50,304 bases of DNA from an uncultured Duncaniella sp. GTDB taxonomy: Bacteria > Bacteroidota > Bacteroidia > Bacteroidales > Muribaculaceae. Below are positions 8,385 to 16,342 of the stretch, piece after piece (the stretch's first letter is position 1; each line of letters starts with the position of its first letter). The DNA is taken from contig NZ_CAJTMT010000023.1 of assembly GCF_910577345.1 (NCBI RefSeq), positions 1-50,304 on the forward strand, read 5' to 3'. The position numbers and the translations under genes are program-made. The notes below the pieces were generated by a model. It was not told the DNA's origin. It did no database searches and was given only the letters and a program-made list of their open reading frames with translations.

Positions 8385-10484
8385 ATGAATTTCCAGTTAT
8401 CTTCACAATATAAACCGACGGGCGACCAGCCGCAGGCCATCGAGCAGCTTGTGGCCGGTATCCGTGCCGGGGAGAAGGCGCAGACCCTCCTCGGTGTCAC
8501 CGGTTCGGGTAAGACCTTCACGATGGCCAATGTCATCCAACAGGTCGAGAAGCCCACTCTCATCCTAAGCCACAACAAGACCCTCGCGGCACAGCTCTAC
8601 AGCGAGTTCAAGGGATTTTTCCCGAACAATTCGGTGCAGTATTTCGTGTCGTACTATGACTATTATCAGCCGGAAGCCTACATCCCGACCGTCGACAAGT
8701 ACATCGAGAAGGATCTCATGATTAACGATGAGATTGAGAAACTCCGTCTTGCCACAGTCTCTGCCCTGCTCTCCGGACGCAAGGATGTCGTGGTTGTCTC
8801 TTCGGTTTCCTGTCTCTACGGTATGGGTAATCCGGAGGATTTCGACAGCAATGTCGTCACGGTGAAAGTCGGTCAGAAGATAACCCGCAATAAATTTCTG
8901 CGTTCGCTCGTGGGGTCGCTCTATTCCCGCAATGAGATGGAGCTTTCCCGAGGCACTTTCCGTGTCAAGGGGGACACGGTCGACATTCGTCTGGCCTACG
9001 AGGAAATCATTGTGCGCGTCACCTTCTGGGGCGACGAGATAGAGTCGATCAAGACCCTTCATCCATCCGACAACACATCGCTCGGCACCCACGACATTTT
9101 CCAGATTTATCCCGCCAATCTCTTCGTGACCTCCCCCGAACGCATGGGCTCGGCCATCGGTCAGATTGAACTTGACCTCGGCGAGCAGTACAACTATTTC
9201 ATGCGCGAGGCCAAGGAACTGGAGGCCAAGCGACTGCTCGAACGTGTCACCTACGATGTCGAGATGCTTCGCGAGGTTGGTCATTGCTCCGGCATCGAGA
9301 ACTACAGCCGTTATTTCGACGGACGTCAGCCCGGTATGCGCCCCTTCTGCCTTCTCGACTATTTCCCGAAAGACTTCCTCACGATTATTGACGAGAGCCA
9401 TGTGACGCTCCCGCAGTGCCGTGCGATGTATGGCGGCGACCTCTCGCGCAAGATGAACCTTGTGGAGTATGGTTTCCGTCTTCCTGCCGCTCTTGACAAT
9501 CGCCCGCTTAAATTCGAGGAATTCGAGAGGTTGACACCCCAGGTGCTCTACGTCAGCGCCACTCCTGCTGATTACGAACTGGAGAAATGCGAGGGTGTGG
9601 TGGTTGAGCAGATTATCCGCCCGACCGGCTTGCTCGACCCGATAATTGAGGTGCGTCCGTCGCTCAATCAGATTGACGACCTGTTGCATGAAATCAACGA
9701 GCGCATCGAGCGCGACGAGCGTGTGCTCGTCACCACCCTCACCAAGCGCATGGCCGAGGAACTCAACGACTATCTGACCCGTCTGCGCATCAAGACTGCA
9801 TACATCCACAGCGATGTCGATACCCTCGACCGCATCAAGATTCTCGACGGTCTGCGCGCCGGAGAGTTTGACGTGCTTGTGGGTGTCAATCTTCTTCGTG
9901 AAGGTCTTGATTTGCCGGAAGTTTCGCTTGTTGCCATCCTTGATGCCGACAAGGAGGGATTCCTGCGTTCGCACCGTTCGCTGACGCAGACAGTCGGTCG
10001 TGCGGCCCGAAATCTCAACGGAACGGTCATCATGTATGCCGACAAGATTACCGACTCCATGCAGCAGACCATCGACGAGACTGCACGTCGCCGAGCCGTA
10101 CAGCTTGCCTACAATGAGGAACACGGCATTACGCCTCAGGCTATCATCAAGGCCCGCAATTCAATCATCGGACTCGAAACAGAGGACGAGACAGCCGACA
10201 ATCTCAAGGCTGCACGTTCGCGCGCCGCCTCCCCGTCGCGACAGCCGAAGACCGGGCGCTCCTCTGCCCCTGTGCCCTACGCGGAGGAATACAGTACGAA
10301 GGTCAACCTTGCTGCCGATCCCGTCATGCCATATCTGTCGGCCGATGCGCTCCAGAAGCTCATCACCAAACGCCGCGTGGAGATGGTCGATGCCGCAAAG
10401 CGCATGGATTTCATCGAGGCCGCCCGTATGCGCGACGAAATCCTTGCCATGGAGGAGCAGTTGGCGAAAATGCCGGCGGAGTAA
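8385..10484 (+). CDS. uvrB: UvrABC excinuclease subunit B
   Basis: UvrB is the damage-verification helicase of nucleotide excision repair. The 699-residue protein starts with NFQLSSQYKPTGDQPQAIEQL and has Walker A GVTGSGKTF (about residue 38). The beta-hairpin YYDYYQPEAYIP that clamps damaged DNA follows, then the DEAD-like box DESHVTLPQ. Helicase motifs VLVTTLTKRMAEEL and TVGRAARN follow, and the C-terminal UVR motif spans about 655-690. Length is slightly above the usual 670-680 because of a Ser/Arg/Pro-rich linker before the UVR motif. The next gene starts 15 bp downstream, suggesting co-transcription. Confidence 0.97.
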   Translation: MNFQLSSQYKPTGDQPQAIEQLVAGIRAGEKAQTLLGVTGSGKTFTMANVIQQVEKPTLILSHNKTLAAQLYSEFKGFFPNNSVQYFVSYYDYYQPEAYIPTVDKYIEKDLMINDEIEKLRLATVSALLSGRKDVVVVSSVSCLYGMGNPEDFDSNVVTVKVGQKITRNKFLRSLVGSLYSRNEMELSRGTFRVKGDTVDIRLAYEEIIVRVTFWGDEIESIKTLHPSDNTSLGTHDIFQIYPANLFVTSPERMGSAIGQIELDLGEQYNYFMREAKELEAKRLLERVTYDVEMLREVGHCSGIENYSRYFDGRQPGMRPFCLLDYFPKDFLTIIDESHVTLPQCRAMYGGDLSRKMNLVEYGFRLPAALDNRPLKFEEFERLTPQVLYVSATPADYELEKCEGVVVEQIIRPTGLLDPIIEVRPSLNQIDDLLHEINERIERDERVLVTTLTKRMAEELNDYLTRLRIKTAYIHSDVDTLDRIKILDGLRAGEFDVLVGVNLLREGLDLPEVSLVAILDADKEGFLRSHRSLTQTVGRAARNLNGTVIMYADKITDSMQQTIDETARRRAVQLAYNEEHGITPQAIIKARNSIIGLETEDETADNLKAARSRAASPSRQPKTGRSSAPVPYAEEYSTKVNLAADPVMPYLSADALQKLITKRRVEMVDAAKRMDFIEAARMRDEILAMEEQLAKMPAE

Positions 10485-10499
10485 ACAAAATATCCTGTC

Positions 10500-12557
10500 A
10501 TGAATCAATCGAAAAAACATATATCAAACTCAACTCGCGCGCATCAGCCGAAAGCGGTTTCAGAGCAGAAACCGAAATCGGCTCCGCAGCAGCAATCAGC
10601 ATCTTCCCAACTGGTATATCCCCCTCTCGACCGCTACCTCCCGACGAGCGTGAAGGAGATGAAAGCCCTCGGGTGGGACCATGTGGATGTGGTGCTTTTC
10701 ACCGGCGATGCCTACGTCGACCATCCTTCGTTCGGAGCGGCGGTGCTTGGTCGTGTCCTTCAGGATGCGGGCTACAATGTGGCAATCGTGCCGCAGCCCA
10801 ACTGGCAGGACGATTTACGTGATTTCAAGAAATTCGGTGCGCCGAGGTTGTTTTTCGGTGTGTCGGCCGGTGCGATGGACTCGATGGTCAACCACTACAC
10901 TGCGGCGCGTCGCCGTCGCAGCGATGATGCCTATACCCCCGGTGGCCGTCACGGTGCGCGTCCCGACTATCCTACGATTGTCTATTCAAAAATATTGCGT
11001 GAGCTTTTCCCCGACACTCCTATCATAGCCGGTGGAATCGAGGCTTCGATGCGGCGTCTGAGCCACTATGACTATTGGCAGGACAAGCTGCGCCCGTCGA
11101 TTCTCGCTGATTGCGAGGCCGACATGATAAGCTATGGCATGGGTGAGAAATTCATTCTCGACATCGCGCGCAGGCTTGATGCAGGCGAGCATATCGCTTC
11201 GCTCCGCGACCTTCCGCAGACGGTCGTGAGGATTCCGGAGGCGGATTTCAATGCGGGGGAGAATGACATTGTGCTCCATTCCTTTGCCGACTGTCTGCGC
11301 GACAAGCGTCTTCAAGCCGAGAATTTCAAACACATAGAGCAGCAGAGCAACGCCATGCACGGCAAGACTCTCTGGCAACTCCACAATGGTTTCTGGGTGA
11401 AGGTCAACCCAATGTATCCTCCGATGACGACCGGTGAGATTGATGCTTCATTTGACCTCCCGTATACCCGTCTTCCTCACCCACGCTACAAGGATAAGCG
11501 CATTCCCGCCTACGAGATGATACGCCATTCGGTCAATATCCACCGTGGCTGTTTCGGGGGCTGTTCGTTCTGCACCATCTCTGCCCATCAGGGAAAATTC
11601 ATCGCCTCGCGCAGCAAGGAATCCGTGCTCCGTGAGGTCCGTCAAGTCACACAGATGCCCGATTTCAAAGGCTATCTCAGTGACATCGGAGGCCCGAGTG
11701 CCAACATGTACCGCATGGGGGGAAAGAACCTTTCGGTATGTGAGAAGTGTCTGAAACCATCATGTCTGCATCCGAAGGTCTGTCCGAATCTCAACACCGA
11801 CCACCGTCCGATTCTTGAACTGTATCATGCCATAGATGCCGTCCCCGGGATTAAGAAATCCTTCATCGGCAGTGGTGTGCGTTACGACCTCTCCATGCAC
11901 CGCACCGGCGACAGCCGGATTGATGCGGCCAACCGGCAGTATAATGAGGAGCTGATTACCTCTCATGTGTCCGGACGGTTGAAGGTAGCCCCGGAGCATA
12001 CTTCGGACACGGTCTTGAACATGATGCGCAAGCCATCATTTCAGCTCTACCATGAGTTCAACCGTTTCTTCGATACCGTCAACTCGCGCCACGGTCTGAA
12101 ACAGCAACTCATACCTTATTTTATATCCTCCCATCCCGCCTGTCATGAGGTGGACATGGCCGAGCTTGCGGCGGAGACCAAGGAACTGAACCTGCATCTC
12201 GAACAGGTGCAGGATTTTACCCCTACGCCCATGACCCTCTCGACGGAGATATACTACACCGGCTACCATCCCTACACCGGCGAAAAGATCTTCACCGCAA
12301 CTACCCCTGAAGAGAAACTCGCCCAGCGCAAATATTTCTTCTGGTATGACCGCGCCTACCGCCCCGACATCACCCGTTCCCTCCAGCGCCTCCACCGCCC
12401 GGATATTCTCAACAAATTGTTCGGGAATACCATCGGGCGCCCGGCATGGACCCCGGACCATTCAGGAAAATCCGGCAAGGATTCCAATTCCCGCAAAAAC
12501 ATAAAAGATACTTCCCATAAAAACTCAAAATCAGCCCCCAAAGGCCCCCGCCGCTGA
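10500..12557 (+). CDS. YgiQ-family radical SAM protein
   Basis: This 685-residue protein matches the YgiQ (UPF0313) family. The radical-SAM iron-sulfur motif is CFGGCSFC (Cx3Cx2C) at about residue 354-361. Family hallmarks LPTSVKEMKALGWDHVDVVLFTGDAYVDHPSFG near the start and GIEASMRRLSHYDYW are obvious. An extra cysteine set (CEKCLKPSCLHPKVCPN) about 55 residues further could hold an auxiliary cluster. The N-terminal 30 residues are a Ser/Gln/Lys-rich extension and the C-terminus ends in a Lys/Ser-rich tail; both look disordered. The reaction catalysed by this family is not established to my knowledge. It sits 15 bp after uvrB. Confidence 0.88.
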   Translation: MNQSKKHISNSTRAHQPKAVSEQKPKSAPQQQSASSQLVYPPLDRYLPTSVKEMKALGWDHVDVVLFTGDAYVDHPSFGAAVLGRVLQDAGYNVAIVPQPNWQDDLRDFKKFGAPRLFFGVSAGAMDSMVNHYTAARRRRSDDAYTPGGRHGARPDYPTIVYSKILRELFPDTPIIAGGIEASMRRLSHYDYWQDKLRPSILADCEADMISYGMGEKFILDIARRLDAGEHIASLRDLPQTVVRIPEADFNAGENDIVLHSFADCLRDKRLQAENFKHIEQQSNAMHGKTLWQLHNGFWVKVNPMYPPMTTGEIDASFDLPYTRLPHPRYKDKRIPAYEMIRHSVNIHRGCFGGCSFCTISAHQGKFIASRSKESVLREVRQVTQMPDFKGYLSDIGGPSANMYRMGGKNLSVCEKCLKPSCLHPKVCPNLNTDHRPILELYHAIDAVPGIKKSFIGSGVRYDLSMHRTGDSRIDAANRQYNEELITSHVSGRLKVAPEHTSDTVLNMMRKPSFQLYHEFNRFFDTVNSRHGLKQQLIPYFISSHPACHEVDMAELAAETKELNLHLEQVQDFTPTPMTLSTEIYYTGYHPYTGEKIFTATTPEEKLAQRKYFFWYDRAYRPDITRSLQRLHRPDILNKLFGNTIGRPAWTPDHSGKSGKDSNSRKNIKDTSHKNSKSAPKGPRR

Positions 12558-12573
12558 TGAAGGTTTGCCTTGC

Positions 12574-12675
12574 TTATTAGCCTTATCAGGCCTATTGGGC
12601 CTATTTGACTTATAAATTTCAATAAGTCCAATAGGCCCAATAGGCCTGATAAGTCAAATAAGCCCGATAGGGCTC
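12574..12675. repeat. Nonamer tandem array forming a 31-bp hairpin
   Basis: The array is made of 9-bp units close to ATARGGCYA, four inverted on the left and six direct on the right. Arms 12583-12613 and 12622-12652 pair over 31 bp with one mismatch and an 8-nt loop. It lies between the convergent ends of the ygiQ-like gene and the alcohol dehydrogenase gene, where a bidirectional terminator would be expected. There is no T-run. Confidence 0.85.
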
Positions 12676-12732
12676 TGGGCTGCTGAGGCTGATAGTGGCT
12701 GAGGCTGATGCTTGCCTCAAAAACTTCAAAAA

Positions 12733-13902
12733 CTAAATCGCAAGCTTGAAGATTGCCTCTGTTGCGGTGGAGTCAAGCTGGATATAGCCTCCGATTTTCG
12801 GGCCTTTGTTTTCGTGGAGTTTCTTGACGAGAAGCTCGATGTCGGGGTTCTCGATGCCGAGTTCTTTCATGGTCACAGGAAGACCAATTGAGCGGAAGAA
12901 GTCGCGCAGACGGCTTATGCCTTCTGTCGCTGCCTTCATTTCATCGCTTTCAGTCACATCGAAGACACGACGTGCGAACTGAGCGACTTTTGCGGCCTTG
13001 ATTTCAGCAACGTAGGTCATCCATGCGGGTGTGATGACTGCAAGTCCGGCTCCGTGGGTGACATTGTAGAGCGCACTCAGCTCATGTTCGATGAAGTGTG
13101 ATGCCCAGTCCTCCTGTCGGCCACAGCCGCAGATGCCGTTGTGGGCGAGGGTTCCGCTCCACATGATGTTGGCACGGGCGTCGTAGTTCTCAGGCTCAGC
13201 GATTACCTTTGGAGCCTCCTCTATGATTGCTTTGAGCAATCCTTCGCAGAGACGGTCGGTCACCTCCACCTGTTCGGTGGGTGAGAAATAGCGCTCCATG
13301 ATGTGGACCATCATGTCGGCGATGCCGCTTGCGGTCTGATAGGGCGGAAGAGTGAAAGTGAGTTCGGGATTGAGGCAGGCGAACTTCGGACGAAGTTCCG
13401 TGTCGGTGCGGAGCGAGAGTTTGCGCAGGCCGTCGAGTTTGGTAATGACAGAGTTGCCGCTGCCTTCACTTCCGGCAGCAGGGATGGTGAGAATCACGCC
13501 GAGGGGCAGAGCTTCGCTGACTGTCGCTTTGCCGCAATAGAAGTCCCAGAAGTCGCCGGAGTAGGGGATGCCGCAGGCAATGGCCTTTGCGGTATCGATT
13601 ACGGAACCGCCGCCGACGGCGATGATTGCATCGACGTTCTCTTTTCGTCCGAGCTCGATTCCCTCATATACTTTGTCGTCGGTAGGATTCGGCTTTACAC
13701 CGCCAAGTTCAATGTGGGGGAGTCCGGCAGCATCGAGCGATTTTTTCACGCGGTCAAGAAGACCGCTGCGGATTGCAGACTGTCCGCCATAGACGAGCAT
13801 GATGCGCTGCCATCCGGCAGCCTTGGCCAGCTCGGCAGCTTTCTCTTCGGTTCCTTTGCCGAAGACATAGCGGGTGGGAGTGCAGAAAGTGAAGTTGTTC
13901 AT
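12733..13902 (-). CDS. Iron-containing alcohol dehydrogenase (butanol dehydrogenase/YqhD type)
   Basis: This 389-residue cytoplasmic enzyme is a group III (iron-type) NAD(P)-dependent alcohol dehydrogenase. The nucleotide-binding GGGSVIDTAKAIA motif is at about 95-107. Metal-binding residues are expected in SGIADMMVHIMERY (Asp, His) and in SHFIEHELSALYNVTHGAGLA (His pair), all present. The overall pattern (NNFTFCTPTRYVFGKGTE at the start) is that of the YqhD/butanol dehydrogenase branch, which reduces various aldehydes. Its neighbours do not specify a substrate. It is preceded by a spacer of heptamer and nonamer repeats separating it from the mutA-mutB unit. Confidence 0.9.
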   Translation of the reverse strand: MNNFTFCTPTRYVFGKGTEEKAAELAKAAGWQRIMLVYGGQSAIRSGLLDRVKKSLDAAGLPHIELGGVKPNPTDDKVYEGIELGRKENVDAIIAVGGGSVIDTAKAIACGIPYSGDFWDFYCGKATVSEALPLGVILTIPAAGSEGSGNSVITKLDGLRKLSLRTDTELRPKFACLNPELTFTLPPYQTASGIADMMVHIMERYFSPTEQVEVTDRLCEGLLKAIIEEAPKVIAEPENYDARANIMWSGTLAHNGICGCGRQEDWASHFIEHELSALYNVTHGAGLAVITPAWMTYVAEIKAAKVAQFARRVFDVTESDEMKAATEGISRLRDFFRSIGLPVTMKELGIENPDIELLVKKLHENKGPKIGGYIQLDSTATEAIFKLAI

Positions 13903-13915
13903 GGGGGAGTTTGGT

Positions 13916-13979
13916 TTTGAGTTTTTAGTTTTAGTTGTCAGTTTTTAGTTGTCAGTTTTTGAGTTTTTAGTTCTTATTA
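13916..13979. repeat. Heptamer-type tandem repeat (AGTTTTT/AGTTGTC)
   Basis: About eight successive units of mainly 7 bp (AGTTTTT, AGTTTT, AGTTGTC, AGTTTTT, AGTTGTC, AGTTTTTG, AGTTTTT, AGTTCTT) fill the space immediately upstream of the alcohol dehydrogenase start, between same-strand genes. Confidence 0.75.
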
Positions 13980-14070
13980 GGCTTATTGGGCCTATTTGAC
14001 TTATTAGGCCCAATAAGCCCAATAGGTCAAATAAGGCTAATAAGCCTAATAGGCCCAACAAGCCTAATAA
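13974..14070. repeat. Nonamer tandem array with internal inversion
   Basis: About eleven 9-bp units related to ATARGGCYA. The first ones are inverted relative to the rest. Arms 13974-14005 and 14021-14052 pair at 27 of 32 positions. It lies downstream of the mutB terminator hairpin, in the spacer before the alcohol dehydrogenase gene. Confidence 0.8.
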
Positions 14071-14091
14071 AAGCCTGATGGCTTTGTCCCT

Positions 14092-14140
14092 AAAAAATCA
14101 AACCTTGCAGTGATGTGTGTCTCTGCAAGGTTTGGTTTTT
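14092..14140. terminator. Terminator hairpin downstream of mutB
   Basis: A perfect 12-bp stem (14099-14110 against 14123-14134) is flanked by T-runs on both strands. It would terminate minus-strand mutB transcripts and could work in both directions. Confidence 0.8.
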
Positions 14141-14178
14141 ATTGGATATGCCTTTTGGTTAAGGCTTGTGTTCGGGGC

Positions 14179-16314
14179 TTATTCTTCAGCTTCGAGGAGT
14201 TCGAGCATCTTGATTGCTGACACGGGGATGCGTGTGCCGGGGCCGAAGATGGCTGCAACACCTGCTTTGTAGAGGAAGTCGTAGTCCTGAGCGGGGATAA
14301 CACCACCGGCAGTCACGAGGATGTCCTCACGACCGAGCTTCTTGAGCTCTTCGATAACCTGCGGGATGAGGGTCTTGTGACCGGCTGCGAGTGACGATAC
14401 ACCGAGGATGTGGACGTCGTTTTCAACTGCCTGACGGGCTGCTTCTGCAGGGGTCTGGAAGAGGGGACCCATGTCGACGTCGAAACCGCAGTCGGCATAG
14501 CCGGTAGCTACAACCTTTGCACCACGGTCATGTCCGTCCTGACCCATTTTGGCAATCATGATACGGGGTTGACGACCTTCGCGCTTGGCGAATTCTTCAC
14601 ACATCTGCTGAGCCTTCACGAAGTCGGGGTCAGCCTTGGTTTCTGATGAGTACACTCCTGAAATGGTTCTGATTACTGCTTTGTAACGGCCTACGACCTC
14701 TTCGCAGGCATCGGAAATTTCGCCGAGGGTGGCACGGAGACCGGCAGCCTTGACAGCGAGGTCGAGGAGGTTGCCTTCCTTGGTGCGTACACATTCGGTG
14801 ATTGCTTCGAGAGCCTTCTTGACTGCTGCTTCGTCTCGGTGTGCCTTAAGGTCAACGAGACGTGCCACCTGGTCCTTGCGCACCTCGGTGTTGTCGATTT
14901 CGAGGATGTCGATGGGATCTTCGTGGTCGAGACGGTACTTGTTGATACCGACGATGGTCTGACGGCCTGAGTCGATGCGGGCCTGAGTGCGGGCCGAAGC
15001 TTCTTCGATACGCATCTTGGGCAGACCAGACTCGATAGCCTTGGCCATACCGCCGAGGTTCTCGATTTCCTGGATGTGTTCCCATGCACGGTGAGCAATC
15101 TCGTTGGTGAGAGCCTCAACGTAGTAGGAACCGCCCCACGGGTCAACCTGCTTGGTGACCATGGTTTCCTCCTGGATGTAAATCTGGGTGTTGCGGGCGA
15201 TACGGGCCGAGAAATCGGTCGGGAGGGCGATGGCCTCGTCAAGCGCGTTGGTGTGGAGCGACTGGGTGTGGCCGAGAGCGGCACCCATAGCCTCGATACA
15301 GGTACGGCCTACGTTGTTGAAGGGGTCCTGTTCGGTGAGTGACCAACCTGAAGTCTGCGAGTGTGTGCGGAGCGCAAGCGATTTGGGGTTTTTCGGATTG
15401 AACTGCTTAACGATCTTAGCCCAGAGCAGACGTGCTGCACGCATCTTGGCAACCTCCATGAAGTAGTTCATGCCGATAGCCCAGAAGAATGACAGACGGG
15501 GAGCGAAAGCGTCGATGTCGATGCCTGCGTTGATACCTGCGCGGAGATATTCGAGACCGTCGGCGAGAGTATAGGCAAGCTCGATGTCGCAAGTAGCACC
15601 GGCTTCCTGCATGTGGTAGCCTGAGATGGAGATAGAGTTGAACTTGGGCATATTCTGCGAGGTGTACTCGAAGATGTCGGCGATGATTCGCATCGAGAAT
15701 TCCGGCGGGTAGATATAGGTGTTACGCACCATGAATTCCTTAAGGATGTCGTTCTGGATTGTACCGGCCATCTCTTCGAGCTTGGCACCCTGTTCGAGAC
15801 CTGCGTTGATGTAGAAAGCGAGGACGGGAAGAACGGCACCGTTCATTGTCATCGAGACTGACATCTTGTTCAGGGGAATACCTTCGAAGAGCACCTTCAT
15901 GTCCTCGAGCGAGCAGATTGACACACCGGCCTTACCTACGTCGCCAACCACACGTTCGTGGTCTGCGTCATAGCCACGGTGGGTGGCAAGGTCGAATGCC
16001 ACTGACAGACCCTTCTGTCCCGAAGCAAGGTTGCGGCGGTAGAAGGCGTTTGATTCAGCTGCGGTCGAGAATCCGGCATACTGACGGATGGTCCAGGGAC
16101 GGAGGGGATACATGGCGCTGTACGGGCCACGGAGGAAGGGAGGGATACCTGAAACGTAGTTGAGGTGTTCGAGACCTTCGAGGTCCTCCTTGGTATAGAT
16201 GGGCTTTACCGGGATAAGTTCGGGGGTAAGCCAGTCTTCCCCCTGAGTTTCGGGAACGTGCTGCTCACCGAAAGCATCTTTTACAATATCGATTTCTTTG
16301 AAATTCGGTTTCAT
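14179..16314 (-). CDS. mutB: Methylmalonyl-CoA mutase, large (catalytic) subunit
   Basis: This B12-dependent mutase subunit interconverts methylmalonyl-CoA and succinyl-CoA. The 711-residue protein has an N-terminal TIM-barrel domain (about 50-420; RPWTIRQYAGFSTAAESNAFYRRNLASGQKGLSVAFDLATHRGYD). A C-terminal cobalamin domain carries the base-off motif DGHDRGAKV (about 605-613), with GVSSLAAGH and AGGVIPAQDYDFL following. It is the second gene after mutA, 28 bp downstream, and the two subunits form a heterodimer in which only this one binds substrate and cofactor. In Bacteroidales the pair usually runs from succinate toward propionate. No epimerase or decarboxylase gene is nearby. Confidence 0.96.
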   Translation of the reverse strand: MKPNFKEIDIVKDAFGEQHVPETQGEDWLTPELIPVKPIYTKEDLEGLEHLNYVSGIPPFLRGPYSAMYPLRPWTIRQYAGFSTAAESNAFYRRNLASGQKGLSVAFDLATHRGYDADHERVVGDVGKAGVSICSLEDMKVLFEGIPLNKMSVSMTMNGAVLPVLAFYINAGLEQGAKLEEMAGTIQNDILKEFMVRNTYIYPPEFSMRIIADIFEYTSQNMPKFNSISISGYHMQEAGATCDIELAYTLADGLEYLRAGINAGIDIDAFAPRLSFFWAIGMNYFMEVAKMRAARLLWAKIVKQFNPKNPKSLALRTHSQTSGWSLTEQDPFNNVGRTCIEAMGAALGHTQSLHTNALDEAIALPTDFSARIARNTQIYIQEETMVTKQVDPWGGSYYVEALTNEIAHRAWEHIQEIENLGGMAKAIESGLPKMRIEEASARTQARIDSGRQTIVGINKYRLDHEDPIDILEIDNTEVRKDQVARLVDLKAHRDEAAVKKALEAITECVRTKEGNLLDLAVKAAGLRATLGEISDACEEVVGRYKAVIRTISGVYSSETKADPDFVKAQQMCEEFAKREGRQPRIMIAKMGQDGHDRGAKVVATGYADCGFDVDMGPLFQTPAEAARQAVENDVHILGVSSLAAGHKTLIPQVIEELKKLGREDILVTAGGVIPAQDYDFLYKAGVAAIFGPGTRIPVSAIKMLELLEAEE

Positions 16315-16342
16315 GTCTTATATATATGTGGGGGTTGACGAT

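Noticed and set aside
8565..10124. 519-codon minus-strand frame opposite uvrB
   Set aside because: Antisense shadow of a strongly conserved gene; GC-rich codon structure leaves this frame open by chance.
12574..12675. CRISPR array
   Set aside because: Units are 9 bp and contiguous, with no unique spacers and no cas genes; the same holds for the arrays at 13974 and 35898.
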